A DNA stretch of 64,000 nucleotides. Source: an uncultured Bacteroidales bacterium (lineage in GTDB: Bacteria; Bacteroidota; Bacteroidia; Bacteroidales; ML635J-15). This document shows, piece by piece, positions 1 through 8,047 of this stretch; the first letter of the stretch is position 1, and every line of letters begins with the position of its first letter. Location of the stretch: the NCBI GenBank assembly GCA_937899245.1, contig CALDKB010000047.1, positions 124,001 through 188,000 of the forward strand, given 5' to 3'. Made by a program: the position numbers and the translations under genes. The notes beneath the pieces were generated by a model. That model saw only the letters and a list, made by a program, of their open reading frames with translations, had not been told where the DNA came from and did no database searches.

Positions 1-689
1 TCTGAAGCAAGGAAAATGGCCAAATTCGCAACATCTTCGGGCTTTCCAGCTCGTTTCATCGGAATATTGTCAACGACAGCTTTTTTCTGTTCTTCGCTGA
101 GTTTTGCTGTCATGTCGGTTTCAATGAAGCCCGGAGCTATTGCGTTGCATCGTATATTGCGACTGCCGATTTCCTTTGCTATTGATTTGGTAAAACCGAT
201 AATTCCTGCTTTAGCGGCTGCGTAGTTCGCTTGTCCAGCATTGCCGGCGATGCCAACTACGGAACTGATGTTTATTATTGAGCCGCTACGTTGTTTCAGC
301 ATTATCTTTTGAACGGCTTTTGTGTAGTTGAAAACAGATTTAAGGTTTGTCGCTATTACGCTGTCCCATTGTTCTTCGCTCATTCTCATAAGAAGCATGT
401 CGGCGGTGATACCAGCGTTGTTAACAAGGATGTCGATGTGCTGGAATTTGCCGATTGTTTCGTCAACAATTTCAGAAGTACGGGCAAAATCTTTTGCATC
501 GGCTTCATAATATTGATGTTCAACGCCTAATGCGGAAAGTTCGGTTTCAAGGGATTCTACATTTTCGTTGCGATGTGTTGAGGTGAATATGATGTTTGCG
601 CCTGCTTTTGCAAATTCAATGGCTATTGTGCGGCCAATTCCACGTGAAGCACCAGTGATGAGTGCGTTTTTTCCAGTTAGCAGTCCCAT
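1..689 (-). CDS. fabG: 3-oxoacyl-[acyl-carrier-protein] reductase FabG, C-terminus beyond window
   Basis: Reads on the minus strand from an ATG at 689 and stays open to the window edge, giving about 229 residues of a family that is usually near 248, so only the last ~20 residues are missing. It is a short-chain dehydrogenase: the NADPH-binding TGASRGIG motif lies at residues 12-19, followed by a VNNAG motif, the catalytic serine in INISSVVG and the YAAAK catalytic Tyr/Lys pair. The C-terminal APGFIETDMT segment is the classic FabG substrate-side motif. FabG reduces 3-oxoacyl-ACP in the cytoplasmic fatty-acid elongation cycle. pepT ends 45 bases upstream and I see no TAnnTTTG box in that gap, so it may be read through from the pepT operon. 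Confidence 0.95.
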   Translation of the reverse strand, partial: MGLLTGKNALITGASRGIGRTIAIEFAKAGANIIFTSTHRNENVESLETELSALGVEHQYYEADAKDFARTSEIVDETIGKFQHIDILVNNAGITADMLLMRMSEEQWDSVIATNLKSVFNYTKAVQKIMLKQRSGSIINISSVVGIAGNAGQANYAAAKAGIIGFTKSIAKEIGSRNIRCNAIAPGFIETDMTAKLSEEQKKAVVDNIPMKRAGKPEDVANLAIFLAS

Positions 690-734
690 ATAGTTTGAAA
701 ATTTGATAATTAGAAGATTTGAAAATTATTGATA

Positions 735-1949
735 TTATAAAGTTGCAATATTAATAATTATTTCTGTAGCCTTAACCATCGATTCGAGAGAAATGAATTC
801 GTACTTGCCGTGAAAATTGTGTCCCCCAGTGAAAATATTTGGGCATGGAAGTCCCTTGAAAGACAAATTTGCGCCATCTGTTCCTCCGCGTATCGGCTGA
901 ATTTTTGGCTTAATGCCAGCCAACTCCATAGCTTTTTCGGCACGTTCAACGATATACATTACTGGTTCTATCTTCTCTCGCATATTGCGGTACTGGTCTT
1001 CTATTTTGCAAGCAATACAATTTTCATGCTTCTTGTTTAACGAATCGACTATTTTCTGTAAAAGTTGTTTGCGAACGATGAATTTATTGCTGTCGTGCTC
1101 GCGGATGATATAGTGCATTTTTGTTAGTTCGACATCGCCTTCAATATGTGTCAAATGGAAGAACCCTTCTCGATTTTCGGTGTGTTCTGGGCGTTCGGTT
1201 GCAGGCAACATCCCGTTTAATTCCATTGCAACATATTGCGAATTAAGCATTTTGCCTTTTGCGTAGCCCGGATGTATGTTCTTTCCTTGAATTATTATTT
1301 CTGCCGAAGCTGCATTGAAATTTTCGTATTCCAGTTCTCCTGTGGCACCACCGTCAATTGTGTATGCAAAGTTGCAACCGAATTTCTTTACATCGAAGAA
1401 TTTTACCCCTTGACCGATTTCCTCGTCGGGAGTGAAAGCAACTTTTATAGGATAGTGTTTGATTTCAGGATGTTGAATAAGGTGCTCCATTGCACTTACA
1501 ATCTCTGTAACACCAGCCTTATCGTCGGCGCCAAGAAGTGTTTTGCCGTCGGTTGTAAGAATTGTCTGCCCTTTATAATCAAGAAGTTCGGGAAAATCGC
1601 GTGTGCTCAAAATTGTGTTCGTTTCCTTCTCAAGAACAATGTCGTTTCCGTTGTAGTTTTCGATAATGCGAGGAGATGAGATTCCTGGCATGTCGGGGGC
1701 GGTATCGATATGTGCGATAAAACCAATTGTCGGTTCTGTTTTTCCGTTGTTCGCAGGCAAAAATGCTGTTATGTAACCAAATTTGTCCTTTTCAACTTTA
1801 CTGAGACCAATGCGTTGTAGTTCTTCGACAAGGAAATCACCAAAGATAAGTTGTCCGTTTGTCGATGGGTATGATGTTGAGTTTTCGTCCGAAGTTGTCG
1901 GAAACGATATGTATTTTGAAAAACGTTCAAGAAGTTTGGCTTTCATCAT
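735..1949 (-). CDS. pepT: peptidase T (tripeptide aminopeptidase, M20 family)
   Basis: A cytoplasmic di-zinc aminopeptidase that removes the N-terminal residue from tripeptides. The metal and catalytic residues of the M20B family are present: HIDTAPD (H80, D82), GADDKAG (D142), TPDEEIGQG (catalytic E176 and metal E177), TIDGG, and the late GGHNFHGKYE histidine. At 404 residues it is full length (family about 405-410). The start is one of two adjacent ATGs at 1949 and 1946; a longer reading from 1964 would run into the preceding gene and adds no conserved sequence. The preceding START-domain gene ends four bases before this ATG, so the two are translationally close and probably co-transcribed. 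Confidence 0.95.
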   Translation of the reverse strand: MMKAKLLERFSKYISFPTTSDENSTSYPSTNGQLIFGDFLVEELQRIGLSKVEKDKFGYITAFLPANNGKTEPTIGFIAHIDTAPDMPGISSPRIIENYNGNDIVLEKETNTILSTRDFPELLDYKGQTILTTDGKTLLGADDKAGVTEIVSAMEHLIQHPEIKHYPIKVAFTPDEEIGQGVKFFDVKKFGCNFAYTIDGGATGELEYENFNAASAEIIIQGKNIHPGYAKGKMLNSQYVAMELNGMLPATERPEHTENREGFFHLTHIEGDVELTKMHYIIREHDSNKFIVRKQLLQKIVDSLNKKHENCIACKIEDQYRNMREKIEPVMYIVERAEKAMELAGIKPKIQPIRGGTDGANLSFKGLPCPNIFTGGHNFHGKYEFISLESMVKATEIIINIATL

Positions 1950-1953
1950 TATG

Positions 1954-2562
1954 TCAGTATGCAATGTTTTTCAGTTTTTCAATAGTTTCTTGTGTCGATT
2001 TGCACAAGAAGATGTATAGAAGAAGTTTAGGCAAATCCTTTGGCCCGCCAGTTTCTGTAAAGTATTCAACTGTTGTTACATCGTTTGTTTTGGCTGTGAA
2101 TTTATATGTTGCCTTGAAGCGGGTTATACGCTCGTACTTGTTGTTGCGAGGCCTGTAGTCCGGTAGGCATACATTGGTTACAGTTGTGCTTCCGTCAATA
2201 TTCCTTTGTATTTTGTATTCAACAAATACTTCTCGGTCCTTCATAAATAATGGTGCATCTATAATGTTGCGAAAGATTCCTGAAGTGCCATTGTTGGTAA
2301 TCGACTGGCTTTCAGAACATTCATATATCCATTTTGTATGGTTGTCGGCATCGCAGAATATTTTGATGCACTTTTCCATTGATGTGGGGATATCAAATTT
2401 GCTTTTTACCTGATAGTCCTTTCCGCTTTCACATATGCGGTACTGAATTGGATTGTCGCAATTGCAATCCTGCCATTCCTGTGTATATGAAAAGAATGGA
2501 ATTAGTACGAAAAGAATCGATACAAGCAGTTGTTGTTTCGTTGTTGTTCTGTCGAGAATCAC
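1954..2562 (-). CDS. secreted START-domain (SRPBCC) protein
   Basis: A 202-residue protein with an N-terminal hydrophobic signal (LLVSILFVLIPFFSYTQ) followed by a START-like lipid-binding fold: I see the characteristic late segment with alternating strands and TTVEYFTETGGPKDLP before a C-terminal helix. START domains bind hydrophobic ligands; the ligand here is unknown. The only sensible start is GTG at 2562, which overlaps the stop of the aminotransferase gene upstream by four bases (GTGA), a typical coupling arrangement. Three early cysteines in a CNC-containing segment sit just after the signal. It lies between an aminotransferase and pepT in a five-gene run, which does not reveal its role. 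Confidence 0.75.
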   Translation of the reverse strand: MILDRTTTKQQLLVSILFVLIPFFSYTQEWQDCNCDNPIQYRICESGKDYQVKSKFDIPTSMEKCIKIFCDADNHTKWIYECSESQSITNNGTSGIFRNIIDAPLFMKDREVFVEYKIQRNIDGSTTVTNVCLPDYRPRNNKYERITRFKATYKFTAKTNDVTTVEYFTETGGPKDLPKLLLYIFLCKSTQETIEKLKNIAY

Positions 2563-3302
2563 TGGCCTATGTTCTGGTTTATGACTTCGTTGAATTTTTG
2601 CATTAAAATGCGCAAATTTTCGTTTTCAACATTGAATTTTACATCATCCATTTGTGCAATAGGCAAAATTTTAGGAGATGTTCCTGATATGAATGCACTA
2701 TCGAAGCTTGATATTTCGTCCTTGCTGATATTCCTTTCCTCGTAGGTGAAACCATTTCTTGTTGCAGTGTCTATAATATACTTTCGGGTTACCCCCTTTA
2801 AAATGTCTTTTTCAAGTGCAGAAATGAGTTTGTTACCGGCTATGAAAAAAATGTTTGAGCGGGTTCCTTCGGTGAGTCTGTTGTCGCGACTGACATATAC
2901 TGCTTCAAAAATATTGTTTTCGGCAATGAACTTATCTACTGTATCACGAAGATTCTGGTTCCAGATTTTATTGTGAGGGTTCTGTCGTTCGTATGCAAAA
3001 GTTTTTGTCGTCACACCTGCAGCATATTGTTCTTTAGTGGGGTAGTGGTGCGGAATTTCGCGACACGTGTATTCGATAGATTTTGTATCCGAGTCGTAAG
3101 CTGCCTCAACTTTTATGTTGCCGTCAATTATTTTGTTGTCGTTTATGCACTTGTACAGCATTGAGCCGAACTGTATGTTTTCGACTTTAACACTGCAGTC
3201 GACCGAAGCTAGCGTATTTTCAAATCTTGCGAAATGATCGCTAAGGAAGAGAGGTTTTTTGTTAATTATTCTAATAACTTCGTAACTAGTTACGATGCTC
3301 AT
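2559..3302 (-). CDS. class IV aminotransferase (BCAT / aminodeoxychorismate lyase-like)
   Basis: PLP enzyme of fold-type IV, 247 residues. The PLP-binding lysine is probably K112 in HNKIWNQNLRD, matching the K-x-x-N-x-L spacing of PabC-like proteins, and the pocket glutamate is E145 in LTEGTRSNIFFI. A later SGTSPKILPI segment fits the conserved T(S)P phosphate-binding loop. Proteins of this size in Bacteroidota are annotated as aminodeoxychorismate lyase (folate) or branched-chain/D-amino-acid transaminase; sequence alone does not decide between them and no pabB-like gene is next to it. It starts two bases after the MTA phosphorylase stop and overlaps the next gene by four bases. Confidence 0.8.
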   Translation of the reverse strand: MSIVTSYEVIRIINKKPLFLSDHFARFENTLASVDCSVKVENIQFGSMLYKCINDNKIIDGNIKVEAAYDSDTKSIEYTCREIPHHYPTKEQYAAGVTTKTFAYERQNPHNKIWNQNLRDTVDKFIAENNIFEAVYVSRDNRLTEGTRSNIFFIAGNKLISALEKDILKGVTRKYIIDTATRNGFTYEERNISKDEISSFDSAFISGTSPKILPIAQMDDVKFNVENENLRILMQKFNEVINQNIGQ

Positions 3303-3304
3303 TA

Positions 3305-4060
3305 TCAGATGTTTTTGATTGCTTCGACTAAAATTTTCTGCATGATGTCAACACTCTTCTGGAAATTTTTCAAAATCATTTCGAGAGTTACGTGTTCTTC
3401 ATCGTCCTTCCAGCAGTCGTAGTCGGTGGCTACGGAAAGAAGCCCGTAGTTTATTCCAGCTTCGTTTGCGAGTGCGGTTTCTGTTGCCGTAGTCATGTTG
3501 ATTAAGTCGGCACCCCACTGGCGGAACATGTGCGACTCGGCTTTTGTCGAGAATCTTGGTCCTTCAATTGTAATTATAGTTCTGCCTTCATGAACTGTTG
3601 CACCTTGGCTTTTTACAGCATTTGCAAGAATTTCGCGCAGGCGTTCGCTATATGGATTAGCCATAGGGCAGTGAACCATATTGTTTGGTTCAAATTCTTC
3701 GTAGAATGTATTTGTACGGTGACGTGTAAAGTCGATAAACTGATATGGAACGGCGAAATGTCCCGGATGAATTTCTTCGCGAAGACTGCCGCAGGCTGTT
3801 GTAGCTATAATGTTTTGACAACCAAGCTTTTTGAGAGCCATAATGTTTGCGCGGTAGTTGACATGAGTTGGCGTAATTGTATGTTCAAGCCCATGTCGAG
3901 AAACGATAGCCACGTTTTTGCCGAAAATTGTTCCCGTAAGAATTGGCGAAGACGGTTCGCCGTAGGATGTTGTTATTGTTTGGGACTTTGCGTTTTCAAG
4001 TATGTTGCTTTTCTCAAGCCCTGTGCCGCCTATAATTCCGATTACGTCGTTATTCTTCAT
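3305..4060 (-). CDS. mtnP: S-methyl-5'-thioadenosine phosphorylase (MTAP/PNP family)
   Basis: Phosphorolyses methylthioadenosine to adenine and methylthioribose-1-phosphate, part of polyamine/methionine salvage. Family marks: the N-terminal IGIIGGTGLE phosphate loop, SRHG, HVNYRANI, ATTACGSLRE, EGPRFSTKAES and the late ATDYDCWKDDEEHVT. NMTTATE replaces the commoner NMT-x-P-E. The ATDYDCWK segment favours MTAP over purine nucleoside phosphorylase. Start choice: the reading frame has many ATGs (4093, 4078, 4075, 4072, 4066, 4063, 4060) produced by a GAT-rich repeat; homologs begin right before the IGIIGG strand, so I choose 4060. Even so it overlaps the 3' end of the preceding gene. Confidence 0.88.
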   Translation of the reverse strand: MKNNDVIGIIGGTGLEKSNILENAKSQTITTSYGEPSSPILTGTIFGKNVAIVSRHGLEHTITPTHVNYRANIMALKKLGCQNIIATTACGSLREEIHPGHFAVPYQFIDFTRHRTNTFYEEFEPNNMVHCPMANPYSERLREILANAVKSQGATVHEGRTIITIEGPRFSTKAESHMFRQWGADLINMTTATETALANEAGINYGLLSVATDYDCWKDDEEHVTLEMILKNFQKSVDIMQKILVEAIKNI

Positions 4061-4931
4061 CATCATTGTCATCATCATTGTCGTCGTCGTCATCTGTGAT
4101 TACAGATGCCTTTTCCATATATTTTGTTTTCTTTGAGTTTTCTGGTTTTGCATGTTCGGTGGAGTATTCCGGATCGTTGGCCAGCTCCATGTCGTATATC
4201 AAGACTGGTTCTTCTGGGAATAGGTTAAGTCCCATCGCGATAAATCTCTTCGCTTCGACGGTGTCTGGATTCTCTTTCGTTAGCAACCAAGTTGCATATA
4301 TGTCGAAAGCTTCAATCATAGCAAAGTCGGTGTCTTTTTCGCGTCTGTTACCCTTGTTTGCTAGAGTCTCCATGTTTTCGAGAATCGGTTTCGATGTAAC
4401 TGTATCACCGGTTATTGCTGATAGGCATCCGTGTAGGGCTATGAAATTGTCGTCTGAGTAAGTCTTAAGCATTTTCCTAACCTTTGAATTTGCTTTTGCA
4501 TATTTGCCAACACTTACATAGTGGTCGACATAATACATGCCGATAACGGCAATTTCTTTAAGCAGGTCGTTGTTGTCGGGAAAAAGAGTTTTTGTTTTCT
4601 TGTCTTTCTTCTTTGAGAATACCGAATATTTCAGCGCTAAATCATACGATTGAAGATACTCCGGTGTTTTGTCAAGAAGTTTCGGGTCGTCAAGGCACAT
4701 GGTAAAAATCTTCGCGTAAGAATATGCCGAGTACAAGTAAAGTTCTGCATCGTTCCTATATTTTTCCTGCACCATCATCTTGTCGCACTTGAATGCAAGG
4801 TCTTCCCACTGTTCGTTTTCAAATAGTTTGCCCAATTTGGTGTGGACACCATTTTTCACTTGTGCATTTGCGCTGATGCAAAGTGTGAAAACAGATGCTA
4901 TTAGTAATATTGCTACGACTAATCTTCTCAT
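4050..4931 (-). CDS. secreted protein with helical repeats and acidic C-terminal tail, function unknown
   Basis: About 293 residues starting at ATG 4931, where a clear signal peptide begins (MRRLVVAILLIASVFTLCIS, then ANAQ cleavage). The mature part is rich in paired helices with aromatic residues and looks TPR-like by eye (for example the NEQWEDLAFKCDKMM and YAKANSKVRKMLKTY segments), but I cannot assign a family. The protein ends in an almost pure Asp/Asn/Glu tail encoded by GAT/GAC repeats, and that repeat also supplies the start codons of the downstream MTA phosphorylase. A -7 box TACCTTTG lies 19 bases upstream of the ATG, supporting this start and making it the first gene of the run toward pepT. 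Confidence 0.7.
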   Translation of the reverse strand: MRRLVVAILLIASVFTLCISANAQVKNGVHTKLGKLFENEQWEDLAFKCDKMMVQEKYRNDAELYLYSAYSYAKIFTMCLDDPKLLDKTPEYLQSYDLALKYSVFSKKKDKKTKTLFPDNNDLLKEIAVIGMYYVDHYVSVGKYAKANSKVRKMLKTYSDDNFIALHGCLSAITGDTVTSKPILENMETLANKGNRREKDTDFAMIEAFDIYATWLLTKENPDTVEAKRFIAMGLNLFPEEPVLIYDMELANDPEYSTEHAKPENSKKTKYMEKASVITDDDDDNDDDNDDEE

Positions 4932-4949
4932 AAAAAAACAAATTGTTTG

Positions 4950-4957
4950 CAAAGGTA
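4950..4957 (-). promoter_or_regulatory. -7 promoter box TACCTTTG
   Basis: Exact match to the Bacteroidota TAnnTTTG -7 element, reading toward the secreted acidic-tail gene starting at 4931. It would start a short leader and supports the downstream ATG rather than the upstream in-frame codons. No clear -33 TTG at normal spacing. Confidence 0.6.
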
Positions 4958-5109
4958 GGTGCTTTTTTCTAATGCTCCTATTCTTTACAGACAAAATTAT
5001 GTTAATATTTATTAACTTTTGTTTATAACTATTTATATGGGAATTGTCTGACAATTAAAAATCGCAAGAGCAATGATGTTGATGGGTATATCCGTAGAAG
5101 AAATAGGCC

Positions 5110-5196
5110 CTATGGGAAGACCATAGTGTTGGAAAAAGCATTAAAGATGCTTCATATACTTCATATACGGAAACAATATTTCCAGTCGAAATATTG
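5110..5196. other. three consecutive short hairpins in an intergenic region
   Basis: The 342-base gap between the genes starting at 4931 and ending at 5274 holds no convincing gene. It contains three perfect inverted repeats in a row: CTATGG-gaaga-CCATAG (5110-5126), AAGCAT-taaag-ATGCTT (5136-5152) and CAATATTT-ccagtcg-AAATATTG (5174-5196), with a direct repeat of CTTCATATA between the second and third. This could be a small structured RNA or a decayed element; I cannot tell which. The only reading frame inside is 17 codons long. Confidence 0.4.
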
Positions 5197-5212
5197 TGTT
5201 CTATGTTGATTA

Positions 5213-5262
5213 CAAAAAATAGGGAAAAGAAAATGCCGTAAATTGTAAATTCTCTTTTCCCT
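5213..5262 (-). terminator. rho-independent terminator after ugd
   Basis: On the minus strand a perfect 10-bp stem (AGGGAAAAGA paired with TCTTTTCCCT, 5253-5262 with 5221-5230) is followed by ATTTTTTG. It lies 11 bases after the ugd stop, so it closes the purC-ugd transcript. Confidence 0.85.
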
Positions 5263-5273
5263 ATGTTGAATCG

Positions 5274-6587
5274 TTATCTCCTGCCGATTCCAAAATACTC
5301 GAATCCGAACTTTCTGACTTCTTCGGGATCGTAAATGTTTCGTCCGTCGAATATTATTTTGTGCTTCATTTTTCCGAGCATTTTGTAATTCAGGACTCTA
5401 AATTCCGACCATTCGGTAACCAAAAGTAGTGCATCGGCGTTTTCTGTTGCTTCGTACGGCGATTTGCAGAAATAAATTCTGTCGCCAATTCTGCGTTTGG
5501 CTTCTTCAATAGCAATTGGGTCGTAGGCGAATATTTCAGCGCCCATTTCAGTAAATTTATCAACGAGTACAAGAGCCGGCGCTTCGCGCATGTCGTCGGT
5601 GTTCGGCTTGAAGGCAAGTCCCCACAAAGCAATCTTCTTGCCTTTCAGGTCGCCGTTGAAATATTTGCATACTTTGTCGAAAAGAGTTTTCTTCTGCTGT
5701 TCGTTGACTTTTTCGACAGACTTTAATATTTCGAGAGAATATCCGTTGTCGCTTGCCGTCTTAATCAGTGCTTTAACGTCTTTTGGGAAGCAGCTTCCGC
5801 CATATCCGCATCCCGGATATAGGAATTTGCTGCCGATGCGAGTGTCGCTTCCGATGCCCTTGCGTACCATGTTGACATCGGCGCCCACAAGTTCGCATAG
5901 GTTTGCCAGTTCGTTCATGAAGCTTATTCTGGTGGCAAGCATTGAGTTTGCTGCGTATTTGATCATTTCGGCGCTAGGAATGTCGGTGAAAATCACACGG
6001 AAATTGTTCAGGAGCATTGGCCTGTACAGGCGCGTCATGAGTTCCTTGGCCTCTTCGCTGTCGATGCCGACTACGACGCGGTCCGGTTTCATGAAATCTG
6101 CAATGGCGCTGCCTTCCTTCAGGAATTCGGGATTGGATGCCACGTCGAATTTAATTTTGGAATTACGGGCTGCAAGTTCGTCGGCTACGGCCTTGCGAAC
6201 TTTTTCCGAAGTTCCGATTGGAACAGTGCTTTTTGTTACAACAACGATGTAGTCGTTTATGTTGCGTCCGATTTCGTGTGCTACAGCAAGGACATATTTC
6301 AAGTCTGCGCTTCCGTCTTCATCTGGTGGCGTGCCAACGCATATGAAAGCCGCTTCGGCATCTTTCAAGGCTTCCGAATAGCTGCTTGTGAACGAAAGAA
6401 GGCCTTTCTGCATGTTGTGATTCACCATGTCTTCGAGCCCTGGTTCGTATATTGGCATAATGCCCTTGTTTAGGCTGTCGATTTTCTTCTGGTCGATGTC
6501 GAGGCAGGTGACGTTGACGCCAAGCTCCGAAAAACAAGTTCCGGAAACGAGTCCGACATAACCGGTTCCTATTACTGCAATCTTCAT
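5274..6587 (-). CDS. ugd: UDP-glucose 6-dehydrogenase
   Basis: Two-step NAD-dependent oxidation of UDP-glucose to UDP-glucuronate, a precursor for capsule and exopolysaccharide. 437 residues, full length. N-terminal Rossmann motif GTGYVGL at residues 7-13, ICVGTPPDEDG, SNPEFLKEG (about 151-159), the active-site K210 in EMIKYAANS and the catalytic C266 in GGSCFPKD. The C-terminal UDP-binding part has WGLAFKPNTDDMREAP. It begins immediately after the purC stop (no gap), so the two are co-transcribed, and it is followed by a strong terminator. Its function ties it to the Wza/Wzc/flippase genes at 18-25 kb and galE near 35 kb. Confidence 0.96.
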   Translation of the reverse strand: MKIAVIGTGYVGLVSGTCFSELGVNVTCLDIDQKKIDSLNKGIMPIYEPGLEDMVNHNMQKGLLSFTSSYSEALKDAEAAFICVGTPPDEDGSADLKYVLAVAHEIGRNINDYIVVVTKSTVPIGTSEKVRKAVADELAARNSKIKFDVASNPEFLKEGSAIADFMKPDRVVVGIDSEEAKELMTRLYRPMLLNNFRVIFTDIPSAEMIKYAANSMLATRISFMNELANLCELVGADVNMVRKGIGSDTRIGSKFLYPGCGYGGSCFPKDVKALIKTASDNGYSLEILKSVEKVNEQQKKTLFDKVCKYFNGDLKGKKIALWGLAFKPNTDDMREAPALVLVDKFTEMGAEIFAYDPIAIEEAKRRIGDRIYFCKSPYEATENADALLLVTEWSEFRVLNYKMLGKMKHKIIFDGRNIYDPEEVRKFGFEYFGIGRR

Positions 6588-7535
6588 TTATTTCTTTGAA
6601 AGAAAATTGTTTACATTATTATAGATACGTTCTTCGAGGTTGTCGGATTCTGACTTGTGGAATTTTTCGCCAGTAATCTTTTCGTACAACTCGATGTAGC
6701 GGTCGGAAATACCATTTACGATTTCCTCAGTCATTTCCGGAACCTTCTGGCCGTCCTTGCCCTGGAAGCCGTTTGCCATAAGCCATTCGCGTACGAATTC
6801 CTTTGAGAGCTGGCGCTGTGGCTTTCCTGCATCGAAGTTTTCCTGATATGTGTCGAGGTAAAAATATCTCGATGAATCTGGAGTGTGTATTTCGTCAATT
6901 AGGTAAATCTTTCCATCTTTCTTGCCGAATTCATATTTAGTGTCGACAAGAATAAGACCCATCTTGTTTGCAATTTCGCTACCACGCTGGAAAAGCTTGA
7001 GCGAATATTCTTCAAGTTTCTTGTATTCGTCTTCGGCAACAAGTCCCCGGCTGATGATTTCCTCGCGTGAAATATTTTCATCGTGCAATCCAACTTCTGC
7101 TTTGGTTGTAGGAGTTAAAATCGGCTTTTCGAATTTTTGGTGTTCCTTCATTCCGTCAGGAATTTTTACGCCACAAATTTCTCTTGCTCCGTTCTTGTAT
7201 TCGCGCCACGAACTTCCTGTGAGATATCCTCTTACAATCATTTCGATAGGGTAGCCTTCGCAGCGGTGACCTACAGTTACCATAGGGTCGGGTTCGCTGA
7301 TTTTCCAGTTCGGAACTATGTCGGACGTCAAGTCAAGGAACTTTGAGGCAATCTGATTTAGAACTTGTCCTTTAAAAGGGATTCCCTTTGGAAGAATTAC
7401 GTCGAATGCCGAAATTCTATCTGTTGCGACCATTACGAGAATGTCGTCGTTGATGTTATATACGTCGCGTACTTTTCCGTTGTATACGCTTTTCTGGTTA
7501 TTGAAATGGTAATTAGTTTTTGTTAAAGCTTTCAT
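6588..7535 (-). CDS. purC: phosphoribosylaminoimidazole-succinocarboxamide synthase (SAICAR synthetase)
   Basis: ATP-dependent condensation of CAIR with aspartate in de novo purine synthesis. 315 residues, the longer form found in Bacteroidota and eukaryotes rather than the ~237-residue E. coli form. Visible motifs: YNGKVRDVYNI near the N-terminus, ATDRISAFDVILP, EMIVRGYLTGSSWREY, LVDTKYEFG and LIDEIHTPDSSRY. The stop codon abuts the ugd ATG. A 98-base gap separates it from the gene upstream; I see no exact TAnnTTTG box there, only a near match around 7620, so whether it has its own promoter is open. Confidence 0.96.
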   Translation of the reverse strand: MKALTKTNYHFNNQKSVYNGKVRDVYNINDDILVMVATDRISAFDVILPKGIPFKGQVLNQIASKFLDLTSDIVPNWKISEPDPMVTVGHRCEGYPIEMIVRGYLTGSSWREYKNGAREICGVKIPDGMKEHQKFEKPILTPTTKAEVGLHDENISREEIISRGLVAEDEYKKLEEYSLKLFQRGSEIANKMGLILVDTKYEFGKKDGKIYLIDEIHTPDSSRYFYLDTYQENFDAGKPQRQLSKEFVREWLMANGFQGKDGQKVPEMTEEIVNGISDRYIELYEKITGEKFHKSESDNLEERIYNNVNNFLSKK

Positions 7536-7633
7536 GATGGTAATTTGAAGATTTTATATGTCGTTAATTATGTTTGACTTCGCCTTCGCAATTATTAGAT
7601 AATTTTTTTTGTTCTGTTTGAACAAACCTTTAA

Positions 7634-8041
7634 TTAGTATGGAATCATTTTCATTGCGTCGGCAAGCTTGTCAATTCCTTCGTTTAGTTTTCCCTTTATC
7701 ATTGGGCGCATAAGTAGTGGCACTTCGGCGCGGACAGTAATTCTGCCTGCGGTTTCGTATGCGGACAAAGATTTAAGTTGCAGCCACATTGTAAATCCCA
7801 TTTTTGTGCCTTCTTCGGTTCCTATTTTTATCAGCTTGAACTCTTCCTTTTCGATAATTTTTATCTCAAAAGTTTGTCCCTTGACAGTAACGGTGCATGT
7901 GTTTTCCGTTGCGTTGATTTCTGCTCCGGCCTCAGGAGGAACCATTCGTGAGATATTTCTCAAGTCGGTCCAAAAGGCAAAAATACGCTGGTCGGGACTG
8001 CTGATTTTTACTACTTTGCTGACAGCTTCGAGGTCTTTCAT
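7634..8041 (-). CDS. SRPBCC (START/polyketide-cyclase fold) protein, function unknown
   Basis: 135 residues, cytoplasmic (no signal or membrane segment). The pattern VVKISSPDQRIFAFWTDLRNISRMVP followed by alternating strands and a long C-terminal helix (residues about 108-130) is that of the SRPBCC ligand-binding fold; this is a fold-level call, not a functional one. It starts six bases after the pyrE stop, so it is co-transcribed with pyrE. A 7-bp AT-rich hairpin (7608-7626) follows the stop but lacks a U-tract on this strand. Confidence 0.7.
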   Translation of the reverse strand: MKDLEAVSKVVKISSPDQRIFAFWTDLRNISRMVPPEAGAEINATENTCTVTVKGQTFEIKIIEKEEFKLIKIGTEEGTKMGFTMWLQLKSLSAYETAGRITVRAEVPLLMRPMIKGKLNEGIDKLADAMKMIPY

Positions 8042-8047
8042 TGTCGT

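Noticed and set aside
636..650. Partial palindrome around CACGTG resembling a parS site
   Set aside because: It lies in the fabG codons for the conserved GASRGIG motif and lacks the full 16-bp symmetry of parS, so codon constraint explains it.
3305..4093. MTA phosphorylase starting at 4093 with a poly-Met/Thr N-terminus
   Set aside because: The extra residues arise from the GAT repeat read in another frame; homologs begin at the IGIIGG strand, favouring the start near 4060.
7608..7626. Hairpin TTTGTTC/GAACAAA as a terminator after the SRPBCC gene
   Set aside because: Only A/T-rich pairs, and on the coding strand it is followed by A residues, not T.
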